Below, in pieces: positions 5,536 to 12,516 of a stretch of DNA of 12,797 bases (position 1 is its first letter; every line of letters begins with the position of its first letter). The notes below the pieces were generated by a model. The model worked only from the letters and a program-made list of their open reading frames with translations. It was not told the DNA's origin and did not search any database. The stretch comes from an uncultured Collinsella sp. GTDB lineage: Bacteria > Actinomycetota > Coriobacteriia > Coriobacteriales > Coriobacteriaceae. The stretch spans positions 1-12,797 of the forward strand of contig CABRIF010000072.1 in NCBI GenBank assembly GCA_902470925.1, in the 5' to 3' direction. Both the position numbers and the translations under genes were made by a program.

Positions 5536-6321
5536 ATGGTCGTCCAAGCAATCCTGCTGGGTCTCGTGGCGATGCTCGGAAATGCCGAGTATCTGCTGGG
5601 GACCAGCTGCCTCTCCCGTCCGTTGGTGATGGGGGCGCTAACCGGCGTAGTGATGGGGGACATCCCTACGGGCGTCACGATCGGCGCAACCCTGGAACTT
5701 GCTTTCATGGGGTCGTTCTCGATCGGGGCGTCCATTCCGCCCGAGATGATTTCGGGCACCGTTTTGGGAACGGCGTTCACGATCTCAACGGGATCGGGTT
5801 TGGAGACGGCGCTTACCATCGGCATCCCCATGGCAAGTCTCGTGCTCATCGTGAAGAACATCGGCATGGTGTTCATCCTGCCGCCGTTCGTGCACCGCGC
5901 CGATACCTATGCGGAGCGCGGTGACGCGGCTGGCGTTGCGCGCATGCATTTCCTGGGCGGATTCTTCGGCGTGAACATCATCATCGGCCTTTGCGTCGGC
6001 CTGGGTTTCTATGCGGGCGGTCCAGCCGTCCAGGCACTGCTCGATATCATCCCCGAGTGGGTGTCGAATGGCCTGCAGATCGCCATGGGCCTGCTTCCCG
6101 CCATCGGTTTCGCCTTGCTGCTCAAGATGATTATGAACAAGAAGCTCGCCTGCTTCTTCCTGCTGGGTTTTGCCCTGGCGGTGTACCTGGAGATTCCGAC
6201 AACAGGCATCGCGGTATTCGGCGCGGTTGCCGCCATCGTGCTGGCGCAGATTCACCAGCAGATGAACGCCCGCGTGGCGCTTGCTCCTGAAGGGGGTATG
6301 GATGATGACGAAGATTTCTAA
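5536..6321 (+). CDS. PTS system mannose/sorbose-family EIIC component
   Basis: The 261-residue integral membrane protein is one of two subunits (with IID) that form the transport channel. It is strongly hydrophobic, with several membrane segments between residues 1 and about 245. The family loop RPLVMGALTGVVMGD is at 28-42 and GATLELAFMG at 50-59, where E54 belongs to the conserved motif of the IIC domain. The length is typical (about 250-270). The ATG at 5536 has AAAGGAG (5524-5530) upstream. The C-terminus ends in an acidic tail, GGMDDDEDF. The gene overlaps the start of the IID gene by 20 bp, which indicates translational coupling of the two membrane subunits. The unusual feature is the 296-bp gap separating it from IIB, since these genes are normally tightly packed. 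Confidence 0.95.
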   Translation: MVVQAILLGLVAMLGNAEYLLGTSCLSRPLVMGALTGVVMGDIPTGVTIGATLELAFMGSFSIGASIPPEMISGTVLGTAFTISTGSGLETALTIGIPMASLVLIVKNIGMVFILPPFVHRADTYAERGDAAGVARMHFLGGFFGVNIIIGLCVGLGFYAGGPAVQALLDIIPEWVSNGLQIAMGLLPAIGFALLLKMIMNKKLACFFLLGFALAVYLEIPTTGIAVFGAVAAIVLAQIHQQMNARVALAPEGGMDDDEDF

Positions 6322-7246
6322 CGAGAACGAGATCCGGGATCTCAAAGATTCCGCGGAAGGTGGTTGTGAGGCAACCGGGCCGGCTTCCGCTGTTAAGACG
6401 GACGCTTCTTCCGCGTGTGAGTGCTCAAGCGAGGCCCCGCGGCGCCTGAGCCGAGGCGACCTCAACCGCGTTGCGCTGCGCTCGCTCGGCATGGAGTGGG
6501 ACTGGAACTACGAGCGGCAGATGAACATGAGTTTCTGCTACAGCATGCTGCCGGTCATCAAGCGCCTGTATCCGAAGAAGGAAGATCAGGCGGCTGCCAT
6601 GCAGCGCCATCTCGAGTTCTTCAATACGACGCCGCATCTCTCCACGCTCATCTTGGGGATTACGGCGGCGATGGAGGAACAGAACGCCTCCGACCCCGCG
6701 TTCGAAACCGACAGCATCAACAACGTCAAGGTGTCCTTGATGGGGCCGTTGGCCGGTATCGGCGACTCGTTCATCTGGGGCACGCTCCGCATCATCGCCA
6801 CAGGTGTCGGTGTGAGTTTGGCGTCGCAGGGCAATATCTTGGGTCCACTGCTGTTTCTGCTGTTGTTCAACATCCCCGCGCAGGGCTTGCGCTTCTACCT
6901 GATGCATGCGGGCTACAAGCTCGGTAGCGGCTTTTTGCAGAAGATCCAGCAAAGTGGCCTGATGGAAACGCTGACGTTCGGCGCGGCGGTGTTGGGCCTT
7001 ATGGTGATCGGGGGCATGACGGCAGAAAACGTGTCCGTTGTGGTGCCGTTGACGATCGGTTCGGGTGAAACGGCCACTACGTTGGGCGATATCTGCAACA
7101 CGATTATGCCCGGTCTGCTTCCGCTGGCGTTCACGTTGTTGATGTATTGGCTGGTGAGCAAAAAGCAGGTGAAGACCACCACGTTGCTGCTGCTGTGCGT
7201 GGCCGTGGGACTTGCGGGGTCGTTCTTCGGAATCTTGGGCGTGTAG
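6302..7246 (+). CDS. PTS system mannose-family EIID component with an N-terminal extension
   Basis: The 314-residue membrane protein partners IIC in the transport channel. The family body starts at about residue 49 (LSRGDLNRVALRSLGMEWDW) and holds the usual SFCYSMLPVIKRLYP, EFFNTTPHLSTLILG and GPLAGIGDSFIWGTLRI blocks. Hydrophobic spans follow, near residues 165-195 and from about 220 to the C-terminus. The ATG at 6302 is chosen because GAAGGGGG (6289-6296) sits 5 bases upstream; the next codon is also ATG and is an equally possible start. Both lie inside the end of the IIC gene. The first 48 residues are unlike the family: polar, Ser/Ala/Glu-rich, with three Cys (22, 39, 41). They are predicted to be disordered and cytosolic. 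Their role is unknown. Confidence 0.94.
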   Translation: MMTKISNENEIRDLKDSAEGGCEATGPASAVKTDASSACECSSEAPRRLSRGDLNRVALRSLGMEWDWNYERQMNMSFCYSMLPVIKRLYPKKEDQAAAMQRHLEFFNTTPHLSTLILGITAAMEEQNASDPAFETDSINNVKVSLMGPLAGIGDSFIWGTLRIIATGVGVSLASQGNILGPLLFLLLFNIPAQGLRFYLMHAGYKLGSGFLQKIQQSGLMETLTFGAAVLGLMVIGGMTAENVSVVVPLTIGSGETATTLGDICNTIMPGLLPLAFTLLMYWLVSKKQVKTTTLLLLCVAVGLAGSFFGILGV

Positions 7247-7397
7247 AGGCGCCTGCGTGCCGGGGCGCTGAATGAGCTGTATCGGATGGGCAGGTGCTGC
7301 TGGCGCGATGAGGGGCGTTGTGTGTCGAGGAGGGTACTGCTCGCCCGCACATCGCCTCAAGGTAGAGATGAACCAACGAAATGAGGGAATTTACAAC

Positions 7398-8402
7398 ATG
7401 ACTGACATGATCAACTTCAACGAGCAGGCGAAGATCGACAGCGTGCAGGGTGCCTTGGCGCTGCGTGGACGCATCAACGAGGTCGTCGACGGCATCTGTG
7501 CAGACGGCTATGTGAACATCTGCTGGCTGGGCATAGGTGGCACCTGGGCGTCCTCCATGCAGGCGACGGTTCACATGAAGCAGTACTCGGCGATCGAGAC
7601 CTGGGCGGAGAATGCTGCCGAGTACCTGGCAACAGGGAACAAGCGCATCGGCGCGGGCACCGTGGTCATCACCAGCTCGGTGACCGGTTCGACCGTGGAG
7701 GTTGTGGAGGCGGTGAAGAAGGCGCAGGCCGCCGGCGCCACAGTGATCGGCTTCATCGACGTGGACACCACCGAGTTGGCACGATTGGTCGACGTTGAGA
7801 TTGCCTACAGCGAAAACGAGCAGCTGAAGTTCTTCATGGTTGCCGATCGTTTCATGCACAATGCGGGTGAGTTCGATCAGTACGACGAGCAGTATGCCGA
7901 GTACGACCAGCATCTCGCTCGTGCGCTCGTCGAGGTCGAGAAGGCTGCCGAGCCCTTTGCCGCCGAGTTCGCCAAGAGGCACTGCGACGACGAACTGCAC
8001 TATTTTGTGGGCGCTGGCAATCAGTGGGGAGCCACCTATTCGTATGCCATGTGCTACTGGGAGGAGCAGCTCTGGATTAAGACGAAGTCGATCACCGCAG
8101 GCGAGTTCTTCCACGGCATGTTCGAGATCGTGACGCGCGATACTCCGGTGACGGTGTTTGTGGGAGAGGATTCGCAGCGCCGCCTATCCGAGCGCGTGGT
8201 GCGCTTCCTGCCTCGTATCTGCGCGAATTACAACATTATCGATACGCGCGATTACGAGCTCGCCGGTATTTCCGAGCGCTTCCGCGGGGACATTTCGCAT
8301 CTGGTGATGCACGCGGTCAACAACCGGATCGATGTTCACATGGAGATCGAGACGCGCCATCCCATGGAGATCCGCCGCTACTATCGGAAGCTCGATTACT
8401 AG
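7398..8402 (+). CDS. SIS-domain sugar-phosphate deglycase, FrlB/GfrF-like (probable fructoselysine-6-phosphate deglycase type)
   Basis: The 334-residue cytosolic protein has two SIS lobes, at about 25-170 and 195-320. GIGGT at 45-49 and ITSSVTGST at 91-99 form the sugar-phosphate site of the first lobe. The segment SITAGEFFHGMFEIV (231-245) and the end RRYYRKLDY align well with E. coli FrlB (GEFRHGPLEIV and RRYYGGLVEY). E223 and H239 are 16 residues apart, as are the catalytic Glu and His of FraB and GlmS. FrlB-type enzymes split 6-phosphofructosyl-amino acids into glucose 6-phosphate and the free amino acid. The substrate here is inferred from the PTS context only. The ATG at 7398 follows GAGGGA (7383-7388); an in-frame ATG at 7368 is possible but has a poorer site. 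The gene lies 151 bp after IID and ends in an intrinsic terminator. Confidence 0.85.
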   Translation: MTDMINFNEQAKIDSVQGALALRGRINEVVDGICADGYVNICWLGIGGTWASSMQATVHMKQYSAIETWAENAAEYLATGNKRIGAGTVVITSSVTGSTVEVVEAVKKAQAAGATVIGFIDVDTTELARLVDVEIAYSENEQLKFFMVADRFMHNAGEFDQYDEQYAEYDQHLARALVEVEKAAEPFAAEFAKRHCDDELHYFVGAGNQWGATYSYAMCYWEEQLWIKTKSITAGEFFHGMFEIVTRDTPVTVFVGEDSQRRLSERVVRFLPRICANYNIIDTRDYELAGISERFRGDISHLVMHAVNNRIDVHMEIETRHPMEIRRYYRKLDY

Positions 8403-8419
8403 GCTTTGCGTACAGGACA

Positions 8420-8452
8420 GCCGGGGCGAGGTGGTTCGTCCCGGCGCCTTTT
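8420..8452 (+). terminator. Intrinsic terminator after the first SIS gene
   Basis: A 10-bp GC-rich stem (8420-8429 with 8436-8445, one G-T wobble) closes a GGTGGT loop and is followed by GCC and TTTT at 8449-8452. It begins 17 bases after the SIS stop codon. This probably marks the main end of the PTS operon transcript, leaving the second SIS gene to read-through or to its own promoter. Confidence 0.8.
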
Positions 8453-8457
8453 ATGTT

Positions 8458-8538
8458 GGGCGGCCTTCCGGAATGGAGCGACGACTGCATGCAGGGCGGG
8501 CTTTCGGGGTGGAACGCCAGCTGCGTGCAGGGCGCGCA
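8458..8538. repeat. 36-bp imperfect tandem repeat between the two SIS genes
   Basis: Units 8458-8493 and 8494-8529 are identical at 28 of 36 positions with no gap, and a third partial unit (GGGCGCGCA) starts at 8530. Each unit begins GGGCGG and ends TGCA-like (TGCATGCA, TGCGTGCA). The array starts just after the terminator. A 36-bp period keeps frame, but the frames through it have no ribosome binding site and resemble nothing known, so it is treated as non-coding. Confidence 0.7.
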
Positions 8539-8747
8539 ATGATGCTCGGTTCCGCCCACGCGCACGGTGCGGTTCGCCCAGGATCATGCGGGCGGCTGCT
8601 GTGCCGTCTATGCAGATCTGTTCTCAAGCAAGCTGTTGGTGGGAACGTTGGCAATCTGCGTGCCTGCGATTCGACGATAAAGCTTGATGTTTGGAGAATG
8701 CTGTGAATCAAGTGGGGATCAATATGCACAATGAAGGACTGAAGGCT
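8539..8747 (+). other. Leader region of the second SIS gene
   Basis: No gene is supported here. TTGGCA at 8648-8653 is -35-like, but nothing resembling a -10 lies 16-18 bp away; GATAAA at 8676-8681 is 22 bp off. Two translation starts compete near the end: ATG 8724 with GGGGA before it, and ATG 8748 with GAAGGA (8733-8738) before it. Confidence 0.4.
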
Positions 8748-9944
8748 ATGAGTTCAGCGAGCTTGCAGTCGTGCCCTGAAAGTGGCGGGGCGCATGGTGC
8801 CCCCGCTACGCGCCGATGGACCATGGGTGATTATATCGCGCAGGCTCCCGGGGTTGCGCGGGCGAATATCGATCGGCGCGATGAGCTGCTCGCCCCCTTG
8901 CTCGCCTGCTGCTCCCAAGGCGTGCCGGATCGCATCCGGCTCGTGGCGTCGGGCTCATCGTTCAACGCATGTCAGTGCATGATGCCGTTTATGCGGTCGT
9001 GTTTGCCGCAGACGCAGATTCGCCTGGTGACGCCGCATCGCTTTACGTATTACGAGCCGGAGGTCACGCCGGGAGAACTCGTGATGGTGGTTACGCAAAG
9101 CGGCATGTCAACTAACGCCCTCGCCGCCCTGGATGTGCTGAGGGTCCGCGGTGAACGGTCGATCTGCCTGTGCGGCAATGTTGATTCGGATGCCCGTAGT
9201 CATGCCGACGTGCTGATTGATTGGGGAGTGGGCGAGGAGCTTGTTGGATATGTCACCAAAGGCGTGACGACCCTTGCGCTGTTTTTGGGATTGTTCGCCT
9301 GTCGCCTGGGGAACTGTGAGCAGCGCATGGTCGATCTGGAGCGCGCTGTCGAGGTATCGGATGCGGTGCGACGGGATGCGTCTCGCTTTTTCGAGCGGTT
9401 TGAGAAGGAGCTCACCTCGATGTCCGTATGCTATTGCGTGGCTCCGTGGGTCGCGCAGGGCGTCGCGTGCGAAGGCGCGTTGAAGATCGGTGAGACGGTG
9501 CATGTTCCGAGCGTTGCCTATGAGACCGAAGAGTTCATCCATGGGCCGAATCTGCAGCTCACGCCGGCCTATACACTTCTGTTCTTCGATGCGGGCGATG
9601 CGTCGTCGGCGCGCACGCGGCAGATTTGGCGGGCGTCGCGCGAGGTGAGCGATCATGCGTTTTTGATCACCTGCGAGAACGCGGACCCAGCGGCGGACGT
9701 CGGAGGCGCTGTCGGGTCGGCTGCGGAGCTGCTTGCGCTGCGCGACGACCCTCATGTGCTGGTCGTACCCTGCGTGCCCGACCCCACCCTGGCGTCACTT
9801 GCGTACCTGCCGTTTGTGCAAACGCTGAGTTACCGTGCAAGTGCGGCGCTTGGCAGCACGAAGCAGCATCCGCTGCTCAGGCGTTTCAAGGCGCGCGTGT
9901 CTGCCAAGTCGGAGGGATTTGTTAACTACGACGGCGACGAATGA
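8748..9944 (+). CDS. SIS-domain protein, GlmS/GfrE-like sugar-phosphate isomerase or deglycase
   Basis: From ATG 8748 the product has 398 residues. A TMGDYIAQAP segment at 25-34 resembles the start of GlmS isomerase-type domains, followed by the first SIS lobe with LVASGSSFNA at 65-74 and VVTQSGMSTN at 114-123. The second lobe has EGALKIGETVHVPSVAYETE at 242-261 and FIHGPN at 263-268. E249 and H265 are 16 residues apart, the spacing of the GlmS and FraB catalytic pair. There is no N-terminal glutaminase, so it is not full-length GlmS. GfrE (glucoselysine-6-phosphate deglycase) is the closest functional analogue given the PTS neighbours, but an isomerase or a deaminase of another amino-sugar is possible. 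AAGGA-type sites support ATG 8748; starts at 8724 or upstream add up to 19 residues. It is 345 bp after the first SIS gene, beyond a terminator. Confidence 0.78.
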   Translation: MSSASLQSCPESGGAHGAPATRRWTMGDYIAQAPGVARANIDRRDELLAPLLACCSQGVPDRIRLVASGSSFNACQCMMPFMRSCLPQTQIRLVTPHRFTYYEPEVTPGELVMVVTQSGMSTNALAALDVLRVRGERSICLCGNVDSDARSHADVLIDWGVGEELVGYVTKGVTTLALFLGLFACRLGNCEQRMVDLERAVEVSDAVRRDASRFFERFEKELTSMSVCYCVAPWVAQGVACEGALKIGETVHVPSVAYETEEFIHGPNLQLTPAYTLLFFDAGDASSARTRQIWRASREVSDHAFLITCENADPAADVGGAVGSAAELLALRDDPHVLVVPCVPDPTLASLAYLPFVQTLSYRASAALGSTKQHPLLRRFKARVSAKSEGFVNYDGDE

Positions 9945-9980
9945 GCCCGCGTGCGGGCGTGCGCCCCCATCCGCTATCAT
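9945..9980 (+). promoter_or_regulatory. Hairpin and possible -10 before the Cof-type phosphatase
   Basis: GCCCGC (9945-9950) and GCGGGC (9953-9958) form a perfect stem immediately after the SIS stop codon; no U tract follows. TATCAT at 9975-9980 is a plausible -10 without a clear -35. Together they suggest that the phosphatase gene can be expressed independently of the SIS gene. Confidence 0.4.
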
Positions 9981-10012
9981 GTGAAGCGAAAACCCGCGAG
10001 GAAAGGGATCGC

Positions 10013-10855
10013 ATGGCTATTCGCGCAATCGCACTCGATATCGACGGAACGCTCACGAACGATGAGAAGCGCATCACGCCGCGCACCAAGAAGGCGCTGC
10101 TCGAGGTGCAGGACGCGGGCGTAACGCTCATCTTGGCATCGGGGCGCCCGGTGCAGGGGCTGCGCGCGCTGGCGGCTGAGCTGGAGCTCGAGCAGCACCA
10201 TGGGCTCATCGTGGCCTACAACGGTGCGCGGGTGGTCGACGCCGAGTCCGATGAGCTGCTGTTCAACCAGCCCATGAGTGCGGCCGATTCGCGTGCGGTG
10301 GTGGAGCACATGCTCGGGTTCGACGTGATTCCCTGGATCGTCGAGGACGATCAGCTGTACATTGAGCGCGGCGTGTCGCACATCATCGGCCACCGCGGGG
10401 CACCCATGGATATCGTAGAGTACGAGCGCCGGCACTGCGACCTGGTGCTCAACGAGGTCGATGACTTGCTGGAGCTGTGCGACCACCCGCAGGACAAGAT
10501 CTTGGTGGCCGGCACCGATACGTACCTCGCCGAGCATTGGCGCGCGATGCGCGAGCCGTTCAAGGACACGTTGAGCTGCATGTTCACGGCGGATTTCTAT
10601 TACGAGTACATGGCGCTGGGGATCGATAAGGGCCATGCGCTGCGGTTTGCACTGCCCAAGCGCGGTATCGATGCGTCCGAGCTGGCGGCCTTCGGCGATG
10701 GGCAAAACGATGTTCCCATGATCGAGCTGGCCGGTTGCGGCGTTGCCATGGGCAACGCGATCGAGGAGGCCAAGCAGGCCGCCGACATGGTGACCGCCTC
10801 GAACAACGAGGACGGTATCGCCGATGCTCTGGTTGCGCTGGGGTTGCTGGGATAG
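10013..10855 (+). CDS. Cof-type HAD-IIB family phosphatase
   Basis: The 280-residue cytosolic enzyme belongs to the HAD superfamily, subclass IIB (Cof/YidA-like), which removes phosphate from sugar phosphates and similar small metabolites. Motif I is LDIDGTLT with nucleophile D9 and acid D11. Motif II is S43 in LASGRP, motif III is K206 in IDKG, and motif IV is GDGQND at 228-233 with D229 and D233 for Mg2+. The cap inserted between motifs II and III (about 85-190) is of type C2. All catalytic residues are present and the length is normal. The ATG at 10013 has GAAAGGGA just upstream. It follows the second SIS gene by 68 bp. It could dephosphorylate a sugar phosphate from the PTS pathway, but such enzymes are promiscuous and common, so membership of the pathway is unproven. 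Confidence 0.94.
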   Translation: MAIRAIALDIDGTLTNDEKRITPRTKKALLEVQDAGVTLILASGRPVQGLRALAAELELEQHHGLIVAYNGARVVDAESDELLFNQPMSAADSRAVVEHMLGFDVIPWIVEDDQLYIERGVSHIIGHRGAPMDIVEYERRHCDLVLNEVDDLLELCDHPQDKILVAGTDTYLAEHWRAMREPFKDTLSCMFTADFYYEYMALGIDKGHALRFALPKRGIDASELAAFGDGQNDVPMIELAGCGVAMGNAIEEAKQAADMVTASNNEDGIADALVALGLLG

Positions 10856-11014
10856 CGACGATTCGGTACGCGGCATTCATCGGCGTCGCTTCGCTTGCCA
10901 AAGCCGGGGTTTTGCTGGATACTGCTTCGCCGTCCGGTGTTTCTCTGGCCGTGGTTGAAGCTTCTCGATAGGGGCATGCGTTTCGCGGCCCGCCGCTTCG
11001 CGTCGCGGCTCCTG
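10856..11014. other. Intergenic region leading into the 20-bp repeat array
   Basis: No gene is supported. Several segments look like decayed or out-of-phase copies of the array unit: 20-mers beginning CTT at 10894, at about 10924 and at about 10960, a 15-mer at 10981-10995 and a 19-mer at 10996-11014. The strict 20-bp phasing only starts at 11015. No terminator for the phosphatase gene was recognised. Confidence 0.45.
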
Positions 11015-11254
11015 CTTTGCGATGGAGCGTGATACTTTGCGGCCGAGGCCGCCTCTTAGCAGCAGGGGCTGTTGCTTCGCGATCACGGCCGACTCTTCGC
11101 GGCTAAGGCCGACGTCTCGCGACCACGGCCGTTTCTTTGCGACCACGGCTGTAGCTTCGAAACAGAGGCGGCTGCTTTGAGACCGAGGCTATCTCTTCGC
11201 AGCAGATGCTGACGTCCTGCAACTATGACGGTTGCTTTGCGGCCGAGGTCGGTT
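11015..11254. repeat. Twelve-unit, exactly 20-bp degenerate tandem repeat array
   Basis: Units start at 11015, 11035, 11055 and every 20 bp to 11235, with no insertion or deletion over 240 bp. The consensus from the twelve units is CTTYGCRRCMRMGGCYGNYK. Position 5 (G) is invariant, and positions 7, 8 and 11 are always purines. Positions 1-3, 6, 9, 13-15 and 17 are nearly fixed; positions 18-20 vary freely. Many units contain a weak dyad of the type GGCC-NN-GGCC. Twenty is not a multiple of three, so the array is not a repeated peptide. Two helical turns per unit would put every copy on nearly the same DNA face. The function is unknown. Confidence 0.85.
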
Positions 11255-11271
11255 CCGGAGATCGATGGCGC

Positions 11272-11305
11272 CCGGGTATCCCGGTTTGCGTGCCGGGATG
11301 CCCGG
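11272..11305 (+). other. Strong 13-bp-stem hairpin after the repeat array
   Basis: CCGGGTATCCCGG (11272-11284) and CCGGGATGCCCGG (11293-11305) pair along 13 positions with one wobble, around an 8-base loop. No U tract follows. It separates the array from the promoter of the next gene and may act as a transcription boundary. Confidence 0.55.
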
Positions 11306-11351
11306 ATTGGTCGAGGTGCGCAACGCGCCATCGCCTGGGTCTGGTGCCCAA

Positions 11352-11390
11352 TATAGTTTGGTAGCTGGTAAGTTGTCGTTGCTGAAGGAG
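11352..11390 (+). promoter_or_regulatory. Candidate -10 and ribosome binding site of the last HAD gene
   Basis: TATAGT at 11352-11357 is a fair -10 without a recognisable -35. GAAGGAG at 11384-11390 is a strong Shine-Dalgarno sequence 11 bases before the ATG at 11402 and fixes that start. Confidence 0.45.
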
Positions 11391-11401
11391 CGCGCAAGAA
11401 G

Positions 11402-12064
11402 ATGGGTCACCCGACATTCCCGTTCGAAGCGGTGATTTTTGACATGGACGGTGTTCTGGTTGATACAGAGGCGGCGTACCAAGACGAGCTTGTCGACTTC
11501 GTTCGCGCGTTCGATCTGCCGGTGACCGAGTCCGAGCGGTTGAGCGTTGTCGGCGGCTCCCATCAGTCGTTCCGCTTGATCGTCGCCGATTGGCTCTCGC
11601 GCGGAACGCGCCGGTTCAGCTCGGTTGACGACGCGTTCAGCTGTTACGCCGCTTGGGCTAAGACCCGCTCATACGACTATCGTGCTCTTATGTTTCCCGA
11701 TGTCGTTCCGGCGATTTCGCGCTTACAGGATAGTGGGGTGCGTTTGGCGCTGGCGTCGTCGTCGCCGATGGACAACATCCGTGAGGTGCTAGACGCTTGC
11801 GGTCTTGATCGCGCATTCGAGACGGTGGTTTCGGGTGAGCAGTTCAAGGAGAGCAAGCCCGATCCCGATATCTACCTGCAAGCCCTGTCTGATCTGCAGC
11901 TTCCGGCTGAGCGTTGCTGTTGCGTAGAGGACAGTGTGCCGGGCATCACAGCTGGTAAACGTGCTGGTTTGACGGTGTTGGCGCGTCGCGAGGAGCGCTT
12001 CGGCTTTTCTCAAGACCATGCGGATAGGATCATCGACTCGTTGGAGGACCTGCTGTTGCTGTAG
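11402..12064 (+). CDS. HAD-IA family hydrolase, beta-phosphoglucomutase-like
   Basis: The 220-residue cytosolic protein is a HAD subfamily IA enzyme. Motif I is IFDMDGVLVDTE with nucleophile D14 and acid D16. Motif II is S119 in LASSSP, motif III is K152 in SKPDPDIY, and motif IV is E176-D177 in VEDSVPGI. The helical cap lies between about residues 20 and 85. The DGVLVDTE and VEDSxxGIxAxxxAG patterns are those of beta-phosphoglucomutases and sugar-phosphate or phosphonate phosphatases; the sequence does not decide between mutase and phosphatase. The length is normal and no catalytic residue is missing. It is separated from the Cof-type gene by 546 bp of repeats and hairpins and seems to be its own transcription unit. 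Its start is supported by GAAGGAG. Confidence 0.92.
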   Translation: MGHPTFPFEAVIFDMDGVLVDTEAAYQDELVDFVRAFDLPVTESERLSVVGGSHQSFRLIVADWLSRGTRRFSSVDDAFSCYAAWAKTRSYDYRALMFPDVVPAISRLQDSGVRLALASSSPMDNIREVLDACGLDRAFETVVSGEQFKESKPDPDIYLQALSDLQLPAERCCCVEDSVPGITAGKRAGLTVLARREERFGFSQDHADRIIDSLEDLLLL

Positions 12065-12516
12065 GGGGCCGTCCTGATGCTCAATACCGAGTGGTCTGGA
12101 TGGATGGTCTGCTTTGCCGCGCCATAGCGTCAAAGCGACGGATGAGAACTGCAGATGTCCTCAAATGGCGACGGTCTCATTGAGGCATGGAGTTGCCGAC
12201 CCGCGGGCGTGCATTGCGGACGGTCTCGATGGTGGCGGTCGTTGTTTCGTTGGCGCAATTGTTGCGTTACCCGATGCTTCTGCCTCGATAGATGCGCTTG
12301 TGTACCGTTGGAGCGGCTGATCTGCCATGCAGATTGGTCGTACCAGCCTGACCGCGGGATTCTGCGACGGGCGATGGGAAGTATTCTGCGTTTCCAGGGG
12401 TGCCGTATGATGCCGCGTTAAGGCTTCGTGAGCGATGATTTGTAAATGCGAATGCACCTCTTAAAATACTCCAATTCACGGTTCAAGCATTTTTGAGGAA
12501 AAGTTGGCGGCGGTTT
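12065..12516. other. Non-coding or decayed stretch after the last HAD gene
   Basis: No open frame here has a ribosome binding site together with recognisable protein features. Small structures seen are ATCTGC-CAT-GCAGAT at 12320-12334 (perfect 6-bp stem) and an imperfect AT-rich stem at 12457-12498 (CCTC/GAGG outside, AAAAT/ATTTT inside). No terminator with a U tract was found after the HAD stop. Base composition becomes more AT-rich from about 12430. Confidence 0.45.

Noticed and set aside
7272..7397. An extended N-terminus for the first SIS protein using starts upstream of 7398.
   Set aside because: The added residues have no counterpart in FrlB-type proteins, and GAGGGA is well placed for the ATG at 7398.
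6425..8114. Two minus-strand frames (311 and 327 codons) across IID and the first SIS gene.
   Set aside because: Both are shadows of well-supported genes on the plus strand; their His/Arg/Gln-rich products match no family.
11015..11254. The 20-bp array as a CRISPR locus.
   Set aside because: There is no alternation of conserved repeats with unique spacers, the unit is too short and too diverged, and no cas gene is nearby.
10877..11563. Overlapping minus-strand frames through the 20-bp array that look like repeat proteins.
   Set aside because: The 20-bp period is not a multiple of three, so no peptide repeat is preserved, and no frame has a proper start.
12114..12457. Small frames of 68 to 98 codons after the last HAD gene.
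   Set aside because: They lack ribosome binding sites and recognisable features, and they overlap each other on both strands.
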